From assembly GCF_019166065.1 (NCBI RefSeq), contig NZ_JAHTBN010000001.1:558001-622000 (forward strand): a stretch of DNA of 64,000 nucleotides, in the 5' to 3' direction. Origin of the DNA: Candidimonas humi. Lineage in GTDB: Bacteria > Pseudomonadota > Gammaproteobacteria > Burkholderiales > Burkholderiaceae_B. This document shows, in pieces, positions 38,761 through 48,662 of the stretch (positions are counted from its first letter, which is position 1; every line of letters begins with the position of its first letter). The notes under the pieces were generated by a model. The model did no database searches and was not told the origin of the DNA. It saw only the letters and a program-made list of their open reading frames with translations. The translations under genes and the position numbers were made by a program.

Positions 38761-39258
38761 TCAACCAAGCAGCGCCAGCAGGCGGCGCAATTCCCCGAGT
38801 TCGGCCGCGCTCAGCTTGGAACTGATGCGCGCATCGTGGCGCCGTATCGCCGCCGTGATGCCCTTCAGCGCCGCATGCCCCGGCTCGGTAAGTTCCAGGG
38901 CAAATGCGCGCTTGTCCGTCGGCGCGTCGACACGCCGAACGTAGTCGAGTTTTTCCAGCGCATTGACCACCTCGACGGCGCCCGAGCGCGCGATGCCCAT
39001 GGCAGTAGCCAGGTGGGTCAGTTTCAGGCCAGGGTTGCGGTCGATGATGGTCATGGCCGAAAACCGCGGCGGTGTAATCGACCATTGCCCCAATGCGTCC
39101 AGGAAATCCTGGTAAATGCGTATCTGGGCGCGGCGGATCGCATAGCCGACCAGGTCTTCGAGCACGCCGTAGTCCACGCCGGGCACTTGTGCGCCGAACT
39201 GGTCTGCACGCTGCGCGGGCAGTCGGTTATTGGGGCGGGAACTCAATTTCGTAGCCAA
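38761..39258 (-). CDS. MarR-family transcriptional regulator
   Basis: 165 residues from a TTG at 39258 preceded by GGAAG; ATG codons further upstream would add an unrelated arginine-rich extension. The winged helix PPRFSAMTIIDRNPGLKLTHLATAMGIARSGAVEVVNALEKLDYVRRV ... DKRAFALELTEPG is characteristic. It diverges from the flavin monooxygenase gene, and a perfect palindrome (39397-39419) in between is the expected operator. The ligand is probably an aromatic acid handled by that operon. Confidence 0.85.
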   Translation of the reverse strand: MATKLSSRPNNRLPAQRADQFGAQVPGVDYGVLEDLVGYAIRRAQIRIYQDFLDALGQWSITPPRFSAMTIIDRNPGLKLTHLATAMGIARSGAVEVVNALEKLDYVRRVDAPTDKRAFALELTEPGHAALKGITAAIRRHDARISSKLSAAELGELRRLLALLG

Positions 39259-39396
39259 GGAATCTTCCAGAAAAAGACGGCGCGACAACCCCGCGCAGGC
39301 GGCAAAAACACGGCGAAATGCGGCCGCGATTGACGCCCGGCCGCAGCGCGCACGGGGGCGTTGCGGGTAATCACCAATAGGCGCGAGGCCCCGTCG

Positions 39397-39419
39397 TTTT
39401 GTTATGATACATAACAAAA
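39397..39419. promoter_or_regulatory. Perfect 23-bp palindrome, likely MarR operator
   Basis: TTTTGTTATG-ATA-CATAACAAAA has two exact 10-bp arms around a 3-base centre, 28 bases ahead of the monooxygenase start and 139 bases ahead of the MarR start. MarR dimers bind palindromes of about this size. It probably controls the monooxygenase operon and perhaps the regulator itself. Confidence 0.8.
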
Positions 39420-39446
39420 TTGCAGGACCAGCGAGACGAGGCAAAG

Positions 39447-40724
39447 GTGAAAATAATTATAGTGGGCGCCGGCATAGGTGGACTGTCGCTGGCACTGATG
39501 CTGCGGCAACGCGGCATCGAATGCGACATCTACGAAAGCGTGCGCGCGCTCAAGCCGCTGGGCGTAGGCATCAACCTGCTGCCCCATGCCGTCGCCGAGC
39601 TTGCACAGATCGGGCTGCTCGACGGCCTGCGCGCCGGCGCCGTCGCCACATCGGCGCTGCATTACTACAATCTGCACGGCCAACCGATCTGGCAGGAACC
39701 GCGCGGCTTGGCCGCCGGATACAGCGTGCCGCAGCTGTCCATACACCGCGGAGAACTGCAACTGCACCTGGCCGCGGCCGTGCGCGACAGGCTGGGCCCC
39801 GATCGCCTGCATACCGGCATGGCATTCGAATCGCTGGAGCAGGACGGCGCCGGCGTGACGGCCCGCTTCAGGAACCGTGCCGATGGCAGTCTCTCTACGG
39901 TCCGCGCCGATGCGCTGGTCGGGGCCGACGGCATCCATTCGGCGGTGCGCCTATGCCTGCATCCGCACGCGGGCGCACCGCGTTTTTCGGGCCGGATGCT
40001 ATGGCGCGCCATTACGCCTGCCCTGCCCTATCTGGACGGCAGGACCATGTTCATGGCCGGCCACCAGGACCAGAAATTCGTGGCCTATCCCATATCGGCG
40101 CCCGATGCCGACGGGCTGGTTCGCATCAACTGGATCGCCGAACTGAGCGTGCCGGACGGCAAGCCCCCCGCCTCGGACTGGAACCGCCAGGTCGACAAGG
40201 CCGCGTTCGCCGCGGCGTTCGATACATGGCGCTGGGACTGGATCGACATTCCCGCCCTCATCGACGCAGCCCCCACGATCTATGAATTCCCGCTGGTGGA
40301 CAAAGATCCGCTGTCGTGCTGGACGCAAGGCCGGGCCACCCTGCTGGGCGACGCGGCGCACCCCATGTACCCCATAGGGTCGAACGGTTCCGCCCAGGCC
40401 ATACTCGATGCGCGCTGCGCCGCCGACTGCCTGTCCGCGGCCATGGAAGGCCGCACGCCAAGCCTGGAACTGGCCCTGCGCGAATACGAAGCCGAGCGCA
40501 TCCCGCCGACCACGGGCATTGTGCTTCGGAACCGGCTCAACGGTCCCGAGCAAGTCATGCAACTGGCACACCAGCGCGCCCCGCAAGGCTTCGCCCACGT
40601 GCACGACGTCATCTCGCGCGAGGAACTGGAAGCCACCGCCATGCGCTACAAGCGCCTGGCCGGCTTCGATCCGGAACGGCTGCACGCCGCAAGCGCAACG
40701 CAAACAGGAGCCACACAACCATGA
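39447..40724 (+). CDS. FAD-dependent aromatic-ring monooxygenase
   Basis: 425 residues from the GTG at 39447 (GAGG 6-9 bases upstream; a TTG at 39420 is an alternative). The FAD fold starts with KIIIVGAGIGGLSLALMLRQRG and continues with GADGIHSAVR and LLGDAAHPMYPIGSNG, the three motifs of single-component flavin hydroxylases such as salicylate and 3-hydroxybenzoate hydroxylase. It would hydroxylate an aromatic acid with NAD(P)H and oxygen in the cytoplasm. First gene of a MarR-controlled operon with a DUF3237 protein and a Bug receptor. Confidence 0.9.
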   Translation: MKIIIVGAGIGGLSLALMLRQRGIECDIYESVRALKPLGVGINLLPHAVAELAQIGLLDGLRAGAVATSALHYYNLHGQPIWQEPRGLAAGYSVPQLSIHRGELQLHLAAAVRDRLGPDRLHTGMAFESLEQDGAGVTARFRNRADGSLSTVRADALVGADGIHSAVRLCLHPHAGAPRFSGRMLWRAITPALPYLDGRTMFMAGHQDQKFVAYPISAPDADGLVRINWIAELSVPDGKPPASDWNRQVDKAAFAAAFDTWRWDWIDIPALIDAAPTIYEFPLVDKDPLSCWTQGRATLLGDAAHPMYPIGSNGSAQAILDARCAADCLSAAMEGRTPSLELALREYEAERIPPTTGIVLRNRLNGPEQVMQLAHQRAPQGFAHVHDVISREELEATAMRYKRLAGFDPERLHAASATQTGATQP

Positions 40725-41194
40725 CCCGCCCATCGCCCACTGCTCCCCAGCTCGAACACCTGTGCACGCTGCTCGTGGATGTCGGCCCGCCACAGGAAAT
40801 CGGCGACACCCCCTGGGGCCGGCGCAGAGTCATACCTATACTCGGGGGCAGTGTGAGCGGGGCCAGGCTGGCAGGCAGCATCCTGCCCGGCGGCGCCGAC
40901 TTCCAGTCGATCCGGTCGGACACGTTTACGGATATCCATGCGCGCTACGTCATCCAGACCGAAGCCGGCGAGCAGATCTATGTAGAGAACAGCGGCATCC
41001 GCACCGGCACGCCCGAGGACATCGCGGCGTTGGCGCAAGGACGGGAAGTGGACCCTGCCCGCATCTATTTCCGCAGCTATCCGCGCTTCGAAACTGCGGC
41101 GCCCCGCCTGGACTGGCTGCACAGGCATTTGTTCATCGGCACCGGGACCAGATATCCCGATCGGGTGGAACTGAACTTTTTTCTAGTCGACTGA
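40721..41194 (+). CDS. DUF3237 domain protein
   Basis: 157 residues; start overlaps the monooxygenase stop by 4 bases (ATGA). The features GRRRVIPILGGSVSGARLAGSILPGGADFQ, ARYVIQTEAGEQIYVENSGI and YPDRVELNFFLVD match DUF3237, a small beta-barrel family of unknown function often found with catabolic oxygenases. It has no signal peptide. Coupling to the monooxygenase suggests that it acts on the same substrate or product. Confidence 0.85.
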   Translation: MTRPSPTAPQLEHLCTLLVDVGPPQEIGDTPWGRRRVIPILGGSVSGARLAGSILPGGADFQSIRSDTFTDIHARYVIQTEAGEQIYVENSGIRTGTPEDIAALAQGREVDPARIYFRSYPRFETAAPRLDWLHRHLFIGTGTRYPDRVELNFFLVD

Positions 41195-41216
41195 CAAAAA
41201 AACCGAGGAGACCTGC

Positions 41217-42185
41217 ATGAATAAGCACCTGTACCGGGCGCTGGCTGCGCTGTGCCTGTCCGTAACATCGTTGGCCGCCCTGGCGGCATATCCCGACCGC
41301 CCTATCCGCCTGGAAGTCGGCTTCCCGCCGGGGACCGGGCCGGACATCGTCGCCCGCGAAGTCGGCATGCAATTGGGCAAACAGATCGGCCATACCGTCG
41401 TGGTGGAGAACAAGTCGGGCGCCGGCGGCCAGATCGCCGCGTTTTCCGTGGCCCATGCCAAGCCGGATGGCTACACGATACTGCTGGGCGAAGTAGGCTC
41501 CATCAGCATCGCGCCCGAGACGACGTCCAAGTTGCCCTACAAGCCGCTGCAGGATTTCGTACCTATCACCGAGGCGGTGCTGGCCAACTTCGTGCTGGTG
41601 ACGCCGGCCAATTCACCCTACAAAGACCTGCATGCGTTCGTAGAAGGCGCCAGGCGCAGCAAGACCAGCTTCAATATGGCCACCTTCGGCGCCGGAACCC
41701 CCGGGCACTTCGGCGCCGAAATGCTGGCCGAGGCCGGCGGCTTCAAGGTCGAGCCCGTGCACTATCGCTCCACCGGCGATGCCGTGCAGGCCATTATCGC
41801 CGGACAGGTGCAAGGCGCTTTTCTGACCACCGCCATGGCCCGACCGCAAATCATCGCAGGCAGGATGCGGGGCCTGGCCATCACGGGCGCGCAGCGCAGC
41901 GGCCTGCTGCCCGACATTCCGACCTTTGCCCAACAGGGGCTGTCCTCGGTTGATTTCGGCGCCTGGTTCGCTTTCCTGGCGCCTGCCGGTACGCCGACAG
42001 ACCGCCTCGATACGCTGAACAAGCAGATCCGGCAAGCCCTGCGCCAGCAAGAGGTGAGCGACACGCTCAAGGGCGACGGCTTCGACATCATCGGATCCTC
42101 GCGCGCGGACATGGACAAGCTGATGCGCTCGGAACAGCGCAAGTGGGCGCAGCAAGTGCGCAAGACGGGCTTCCGCATCAATTAG
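41217..42185 (+). CDS. Bug-family periplasmic receptor (tripartite tricarboxylate transporter type)
   Basis: 322 residues with a signal peptide (YRALAALCLSVTSLAALA-AYPDRPI). The Bug signatures are VGFPPGTGPDIVAREV, VVENKSGAGGQIAAFSVAHAKPDGYTIL and DFVPITEAVLANFVLV. Such receptors bind carboxylates through main-chain contacts. No TctA/TctB membrane genes are next to it, which is usual for the many orphan Bug receptors of Alcaligenaceae. By operon position it should bind the aromatic acid degraded by the monooxygenase. Confidence 0.92.
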   Translation: MNKHLYRALAALCLSVTSLAALAAYPDRPIRLEVGFPPGTGPDIVAREVGMQLGKQIGHTVVVENKSGAGGQIAAFSVAHAKPDGYTILLGEVGSISIAPETTSKLPYKPLQDFVPITEAVLANFVLVTPANSPYKDLHAFVEGARRSKTSFNMATFGAGTPGHFGAEMLAEAGGFKVEPVHYRSTGDAVQAIIAGQVQGAFLTTAMARPQIIAGRMRGLAITGAQRSGLLPDIPTFAQQGLSSVDFGAWFAFLAPAGTPTDRLDTLNKQIRQALRQQEVSDTLKGDGFDIIGSSRADMDKLMRSEQRKWAQQVRKTGFRIN

Positions 42186-42332
42186 GGCCTGTGCATATAA
42201 AAAGAGGTGCTGAGCTGGCGAGTAGCAGCACGCCAGGCGTGGGCAAGGCCGTGAGCCCGCTCACGCGAGCGCCGATGCCGCGCGGCGGCAAACACAGACG
42301 CGCCGGGCTGCAAGGAGGCGGCGGCAAAAGCG

Positions 42333-42347
42333 TACGTCCTATAATGA
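42333..42347 (+). promoter_or_regulatory. Possible promoter of the copper-chaperone gene
   Basis: TATAAT (42340-42345) is a perfect -10 hexamer 75 bases ahead of the start codon. No good -35 hexamer is seen 16-18 bases upstream, so activation or a weak promoter is possible. The rest of the 235-bp gap is GC-rich with no other element recognised. Confidence 0.35.
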
Positions 42348-42420
42348 ACCACCGGGCTCGAACACAGGGCCCGGCGCGGCTGCCGCGCGGCATCCGCGCG
42401 CTTTTTCTCGGGACGTTTTC

Positions 42421-42990
42421 ATGCTGCTACGCAAACTCTATATCGTCGCCGCCCTGATCGCCTGCGGTCCGGCCACGGCCCTGGCCCAACAGGCCGGCGC
42501 ACTGCAAATCGAGCACCCCTGGGTGCGCGCCACCGCTCCGTCGCAAACCACGGGCGCGGGCTATCTCTCCATTCACAATAGCGGTGCCGACGCCGACAAG
42601 CTGCTGTCCGTCAACTCCGATATTGCAGGCATGGCGGAAGTCCACAAGGTCACCAAGGCCGACGGCATGGTGAAAATGGGCCCGGTGCAGGGCGGCCTGG
42701 CAATACCCGGCGGCAAGACGGTCGATCTCTCGCCCGGCGGCAACTACCACATCATGTTCATGCAACTGAAGGGGCCGCTCAAGGCCGGCGACAAAGTCTC
42801 CGCCACGCTGGACTTCGCCAAGGCCGGCAAGGTGGACGTGACCTTCAAGGTGGAACCCCTGACCTACCAGCCCGCGTCGGGCCATGCGGGCAGCATGAAC
42901 ATGGACCACATGAGCATGGATCATGGCGATGCCAACGGCAGCATGAGCATGAAAATGATGAAGATGGCGCCGTCGGGACACGGCAACTGA
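42421..42990 (+). CDS. PCu(A)C-family periplasmic copper chaperone
   Basis: 189 residues with a signal peptide ending at ALA-QQAGAL. The domain carries the copper-site residues in EVHKVTKADGMVKM (His and Met) and YHIMFMQL (His-x-Met). These proteins deliver Cu(I) to cytochrome oxidase subunits. A histidine/methionine-rich tail of ~40 residues (MNMDHMSMDHGDANGSMSMK) is added to the core and probably binds further copper. It stands alone between a Bug receptor gene and tatD on the opposite strand. Confidence 0.92.
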   Translation: MLLRKLYIVAALIACGPATALAQQAGALQIEHPWVRATAPSQTTGAGYLSIHNSGADADKLLSVNSDIAGMAEVHKVTKADGMVKMGPVQGGLAIPGGKTVDLSPGGNYHIMFMQLKGPLKAGDKVSATLDFAKAGKVDVTFKVEPLTYQPASGHAGSMNMDHMSMDHGDANGSMSMKMMKMAPSGHGN

Positions 42991-43088
42991 AAGCCGCCGG
43001 GCCCGAAGCGGGAATGTTCCTGTAGCCTTCGGGCGTAGCGTTTCGTGCGCCCCGATGCGCGCCACAAAACCGGCAGTACCGCCGCGGA

Positions 43089-43925
43089 TCAAGCCTGCGC
43101 GGATACGACGGAAGACAAGCGCGGCAACACGCGCAAGGCGGTAGCGGCCGTCGCCGCCGAGACTTCGGCAGCGTCCAGGCCGCGCAGCCGCGCCAGCTCG
43201 GCACCTATGCGCGCCACTTCGCCCGGCTCGTTGCGGGCACGAGGCAAGCCCGGGCCTCCCAGCCATGCCGGGGGAATGTCCGGCGCATCGGTTTCCAGCG
43301 CCAGCACATCCAGCGGCAGTTGCGCGGCCAGGCGGCGTATCTGCAGGGAGCGCTCGAAGGTCATGGCGCCGCCCAGGCCCAGCGCGAAACCCAGGTCGAC
43401 GAAGCCCTGGGCCTGCTGGAAGCTGCCATTGAAGGCATGCGCCATTCCTCCGCTTACGCGGATGCGGCGCAAATGCTTGAGCAACTGGTCCTGCGAGCGC
43501 CGCACGTGCAGCAGCACCGACAGGCCGTGGCGGCGCGCCAGCTCGAGCTGGGCGACATAGAAGGCTTCCTGGCGCGCGCGCATCGCGTCGGTGCGCAGTT
43601 CGGGCACGAAGAAATCCAGCCCGATCTCGCCGATGGCGACAAAGCGCGGGTCTGCCAGGCAGGCCTGCACGCAGGCCTCGAGCGTGTCCAGGTCCGACTG
43701 CTGCGCGCGCGGCACGTACATCGGATGTATGCCCAAAGCGTAGGCGCCCCCGGCGAATTCCTGCGCCAATCCACGCACGGCATCGAAATTGGCGCGCCCT
43801 ACCGACGGGATGACGATTGCCCGCACGCCCTGCCGCTCGGCGCGCCCGATCACCTCGCGCCGATCGGCGTCGAATTCGGAAGCATCCAGATGGCAGTGCG
43901 TATCGATCAGCAAGCTATGCTCCAT
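43089..43925 (-). CDS. TatD-family metal-dependent hydrolase
   Basis: 278 residues. The metal-binding start IDTHCHLDASEFD, a conserved Glu in AIGEIGLDFF, histidines in VLLHVRRSQDQLL and MAHAFNGS, and ALETDAPDIPP near the end identify the amidohydrolase-fold TatD group (DNA 3'-5' exonuclease or D-aminoacyl-tRNA related activities). It follows the lolD gene by 31 bases on the same strand, and may be expressed with the lol genes. Confidence 0.9.
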   Translation of the reverse strand: MEHSLLIDTHCHLDASEFDADRREVIGRAERQGVRAIVIPSVGRANFDAVRGLAQEFAGGAYALGIHPMYVPRAQQSDLDTLEACVQACLADPRFVAIGEIGLDFFVPELRTDAMRARQEAFYVAQLELARRHGLSVLLHVRRSQDQLLKHLRRIRVSGGMAHAFNGSFQQAQGFVDLGFALGLGGAMTFERSLQIRRLAAQLPLDVLALETDAPDIPPAWLGGPGLPRARNEPGEVARIGAELARLRGLDAAEVSAATAATALRVLPRLSSVVSAQA

Positions 43926-43956
43926 GCCCGCGGCGTGGCGCCGTGGGCCGGCCGTC

Positions 43957-44653
<697 letters not shown>

Positions 44654-44661
<8 letters not shown>

Positions 44662-45931
44662 GGCGCAGGACCTCCGCGGGCTGCAGGCGGGAAGCGCGCC
44701 AGCTTGGATACAAGGTGGCCAGCACGGACAGAACCAGGGAAGTCAGGGCGATCGTGACGATATCGGATATCTCCGGGGTAGACGGCAGTTCGCTCAGGAA
44801 ATAGACCTGCTGCGGCAGGAAATGCACGCCGAACAGGCGCTCGAAGAAAGGCACGATGACGTCGATGTTGTAGGCGATCAGCGCGCCGAAGCCGACGCCC
44901 AGCAAGGTGCCGACCACGCCTATGAGCGTGCCCTGCACCAGGAATATCCGCCCTATCTCGCGCGGCGTCGCACCCACCGTGCGCAGGATGGCGATATCGG
45001 ACTGCTTGTCCTTGACGGCCATCACCAGCGAAGACAAGAGATTGAACGCCGCCACGGCCACGATCAGCGCCAGGATCAGGAACATCATGCGCTTCTCGGT
45101 CTGCACCGCCGCGAACCAGGTGCGGTTGTTCTGCGTCCAGTCGGTGGCCTGCACGCCCTGGGGCAGGATTTGCATGAGCTGCTGCGCCACTTCCGGCGCC
45201 TTCTGCATGTCGGCGATGCGCAGCCTTACGCCGCTGGTACCGCTGTCGCGGAACACTTTGGCGGCGTCCTCGTAGTTGACGAAAGCGAGCGAGGCGTCGT
45301 ACTCGTAATACCCCGAGGAGAAAATGCCGGTGACGGTGAACTGGCGCATGCGCGGCGCGAAGCCGGCGGGCGAGATCGAACCTTGCGGCGCCAGCACCAG
45401 CACGGTGTCGCCGGTGTGCACGCCCAGCGAGGCCGCGATCTGGTTGCCCAGCACGATGGCGTAGCTGCCGGGCTGCAGCGTATCGAGCTTGCCGTCCATC
45501 ATCTGGCCGCGTATGTCCGAAACCGCCGATTCGAGCTTAGGATCGATGCCGCGGATTTGCACGCCGCTGAGCGACTCGCCGCGCACCAGCATCGCTTGCG
45601 CGGCGACAAAAGGCGCCGCGCCCTTGACCGAACGGTTCCGCCTGGCATCCTGCGCCAGTTGCTGCCAATGCTGCAGCACCAGTTCCGGCGCCATGTGCGG
45701 CACGTAGAGTTCGATGTGCGGCAGCACCGACAGCATGCGGTCGCGCACCTGGGTCTGGAAACCGTTCATCACCGACAACACCACGATCAAGGCGGCCACC
45801 CCCAGCGCGATGCCGGCCATGGACGTTGCGGCAATAAAAGAAACAAAGCGGTCCTTGCGCCCGTCCTTGCGGCGCGCGCGCGCCATTCCCGCGTAGCGCG
45901 CGCCGATCCAAAGTTCATATGAGCTCTTCAA
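44654..45931 (-). CDS. LolC/LolE-type permease of the lipoprotein-releasing system
   Basis: 425 residues with one N-terminal membrane helix (SMAGIALGVAALIVVLSVMNGF), a large periplasmic domain and three C-terminal helices (FLILALIVAVAAFNLLSSLVMAVKDK...). It precedes lolD in one transcription unit. Only one permease gene is present at this locus, in contrast to the lolC-lolD-lolE order of enterobacteria; the complex would need to be built from two copies or a second permease elsewhere. Confidence 0.92.
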
Positions 45932-45968
45932 TATCCCACCATCTTTTCATTGCCACTACAATCCGGGA

Positions 45969-46907
45969 ATGCAAATCGTACTACCGGGCGCGTTGCCCGA
46001 CCCTCGCGAGGCCCGCGAACTCACACCCCACATGCTCAAGGCCGCGCCCACACTGGCGCGCTGGCTGGAACAGAGCCGCGCCACGGTCACGCAGGCCAAT
46101 CCGGGCGTCTCCGGCTGCACCCCCTACGAGCGCTGGCAACTGGCCGCGCGCGGTTTCGTGCCGGGGCGCGGACAGAACTTCTGCGCCGGCCTCGGCCCGC
46201 TATGGGGCGCCGGCCCGGCTGCGCCGGACGCACCGGACACGCCGGTATGGCTGGCCGAGCTGGTACATGTCTCGCCTTCGCGCGAGGGTGCGCGCCTGCT
46301 GGCGGCCTGCCAGCTCGACATCGCGCCAGACGAGAGTGTAGCCTTGTTCGAAGCCGCGCACAGCGCATTCCAGGGCAGCGGCTTCCAGGCCCGGCCGCTG
46401 GACACGCAACACTGGCGCATCGCCATCGAGGGCGACTTCTCGCCGGTCTGCGCCAGCCCTCGGCTGGTCAGCCTGAGCTCGGTCAACGAATGGTGGCCGC
46501 AGGACACCGCCGCCCGTCCCTGGCGCAAGCTGGTCAACGAGCTGCAAATGACCTGGTTCGAGCATCCGGTCAACCAGGCGCGCCAGGAACGCGGGCTGCC
46601 GCCGATCAACAGTCTATGGCTGTTTGGCGGCGCCAGGCCCGAACAGTTCCCCACGGCGCACAAAACAGAGCCGTTCCAGGTCCATGAAGAATTGCTGGCG
46701 CCCATGCTGGCGCACGACTGGAGCGCCTGGCTGCAGGCCCTGGGCGAACTGGAAGCACGGGCATTGCGTCCCGCGGCTTCCTCGCGGCCAGGGCTGGTGC
46801 TGCTCGGCGGCGACAAATATGTAGAGCTGACAAGCCGCGGGCGCCTCGCCGCCCTGCTGCCGGGGGCTCGCTCATCCTGGAGAAGCTGGTGGTCACCCCG
46901 AGACTGA
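45969..46907 (+). CDS. Phosphoglycerate-mutase-like protein (COG4255-type), upstream of recJ
   Basis: 312 residues, cytoplasmic, beginning MQIVLPGALPDPREARELTP. It resembles a protein family found upstream of recJ in betaproteobacteria and labelled as cofactor-independent phosphoglycerate mutase-like. I see none of the metal-binding motifs of true iPGMs with certainty, so enzymatic function is doubtful. Trp-rich motifs (SSVNEWWPQD, NSLWLFGGARPE) are conserved-looking. It overlaps recJ by 19 bases, which implies coupled translation. Confidence 0.65.
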   Translation: MQIVLPGALPDPREARELTPHMLKAAPTLARWLEQSRATVTQANPGVSGCTPYERWQLAARGFVPGRGQNFCAGLGPLWGAGPAAPDAPDTPVWLAELVHVSPSREGARLLAACQLDIAPDESVALFEAAHSAFQGSGFQARPLDTQHWRIAIEGDFSPVCASPRLVSLSSVNEWWPQDTAARPWRKLVNELQMTWFEHPVNQARQERGLPPINSLWLFGGARPEQFPTAHKTEPFQVHEELLAPMLAHDWSAWLQALGELEARALRPAASSRPGLVLLGGDKYVELTSRGRLAALLPGARSSWRSWWSPRD

Positions 46908-48595
46908 GCACACGCCCCGCCCAGCCCGAGGCCGCGCGCGCGCTCGAGGCCTGCGGCGTACATCCCCTGCTGGCGCGGCTATGGGCCGCGCGCGGCGTGC
47001 GGGAAATTTCCGAGACCCGGCCGGACTGGTCGGCCATGCTGCCGCCGGGGCGGCTTACGCACAGCGAGCACGCCGCCGCCCTGCTGGCCGACGCGATCGG
47101 CGCACGCAAGCGCCTGCTGGTCGTTGCCGACTACGACTGCGACGGCGCCACCGCCTGCGCGGTGGCCGTGCGCGGCCTGAGGGCCATGGGCGCGCAAGTG
47201 GATTTCCTGGTACCCAACCGTTTCGAGACCGGCTACGGCCTGTCGCCCGCCGTGGTCGAGCTCGCGCTGCGGCATCGCGCCGGTAAGCCGGACATACTCA
47301 TTACCGTGGACAATGGCATCGCCAGCGTCGACGGCGTGGCCGCGGCCGCAGCGGCCGGCATGGAGGTCATCGTCACCGACCATCACCTGCCCGGCAGCAC
47401 CCTGCCGCAGGCCCTGGCCATCGTCAACCCCAACCAGCCGGGCTGCGGTTTCCCGTCCAAGAACCTGGCGGGCGTGGGCGTGATCTTCTACCTGATGCTG
47501 GCCCTGCGCGCCGAACTGCGCCGGCGCGGCATCTATGCAGGCAATACCGGCCCGCGCCTGGACGCGCTGGCCGACCTGGTGGCCCTGGGCACGGTGGCCG
47601 ACGTGGTCAAGCTCGACGCCAACAACCGCCTGCTGGTCACCCAAGGCCTGCAGAAGATCCGCGCGGGCCGCATGCAGCCGGGCTTGCGGGCCTTGTTCGC
47701 GGTGGCCGCGCGCGAACCGGCACAGGCCAGCGCCTTCGACCTGGGGTTCGCCATCGGCCCGCGCATCAACGCCGCCGGCCGCCTGGCCGACATGAGCCTG
47801 GGCATCGAATGCCTGCTGGCCGACGACGAAGCCCAGGCGCTGCGCCTGGCGCGCGAACTGGATTCCATCAACCATGATCGGCGCGCCATCGAGGCCGGCA
47901 TGCGCGAGGAAGCCATGGCTGCAATGGAACTGCCCGAAACCGAGATCGGCGCCGGTGTGTGCGTCTATCACCCCGAATGGCACCAGGGCGTGGTCGGCCT
48001 GGTGGCATCGCGCATCAAGGAAACCTACTGGCGGCCCACGATCGCCTTCGCGCGCGCCGACAGTGGCGAACTGCGCGGCTCGGGCCGCTCGATTCCCGAC
48101 GTGCACCTGCGCGACGTGCTCGATCTCGTGTCCAAGCGCCATCCCGGCATCATCGTCAAATTCGGCGGCCACGCCATGGCCGCGGGCCTGACCCTGCTGG
48201 AAAGCGGCTATCCGGATTTCACACGGGGCTTCGACCTGGCGGTGCGCGAACTCAGCGGCCGCGACAGCTTCGACCCGCTGATAGAAACCGACGGTTCGCT
48301 GGAAAGCGGCTATGCCAATGCCGACGTGGCCGGGCTGCTGCAGCAGCAGGTGTGGGGCTCGGGCTTTCCCGCCCCCGTGTTCCGCGACACCTTCCAGGTG
48401 CAGCAGCAGCGCCTGCTCAAGGACAAGCACCTCAAGCTGAGCCTCGCGCGCGGCAACCAGCGCTTCGATGCGATCTGGTTCGGCCATGCGGAAATGCTGC
48501 CCGAACATATCGAGGCCGCCTACCGCCTGGACAAGAACGTGTGGAACGGCATGGTCAGCGCGCAACTGATCATCGAGTACGCCGGCGCGGCCTAG
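46889..48595 (+). CDS. recJ: RecJ single-strand 5'-3' DNA exonuclease
   Basis: 568 residues from a GTG at 46889. DHH-family metal motifs are VADYDCDGATACAV, VTDHHLPG and DNGIAS; the DHHA1 part contains KFGGHAMAAGLTL, and the OB-like C-terminal region follows. RecJ degrades 5'-ended single strands in recombinational repair and mismatch repair. The start lies within the end of the preceding gene, behind GGAGAA, so expression depends on that gene's transcript. Confidence 0.95.
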   Translation: MVTPRLSTRPAQPEAARALEACGVHPLLARLWAARGVREISETRPDWSAMLPPGRLTHSEHAAALLADAIGARKRLLVVADYDCDGATACAVAVRGLRAMGAQVDFLVPNRFETGYGLSPAVVELALRHRAGKPDILITVDNGIASVDGVAAAAAAGMEVIVTDHHLPGSTLPQALAIVNPNQPGCGFPSKNLAGVGVIFYLMLALRAELRRRGIYAGNTGPRLDALADLVALGTVADVVKLDANNRLLVTQGLQKIRAGRMQPGLRALFAVAAREPAQASAFDLGFAIGPRINAAGRLADMSLGIECLLADDEAQALRLARELDSINHDRRAIEAGMREEAMAAMELPETEIGAGVCVYHPEWHQGVVGLVASRIKETYWRPTIAFARADSGELRGSGRSIPDVHLRDVLDLVSKRHPGIIVKFGGHAMAAGLTLLESGYPDFTRGFDLAVRELSGRDSFDPLIETDGSLESGYANADVAGLLQQQVWGSGFPAPVFRDTFQVQQQRLLKDKHLKLSLARGNQRFDAIWFGHAEMLPEHIEAAYRLDKNVWNGMVSAQLIIEYAGAA

Positions 48596-48662
48596 CAGTT
48601 GGCCATGCCCGCGCGCCCAAGCATAGCGGTGCGAGCCGCCAGCCCCGCCGCCGGCACGTAGA

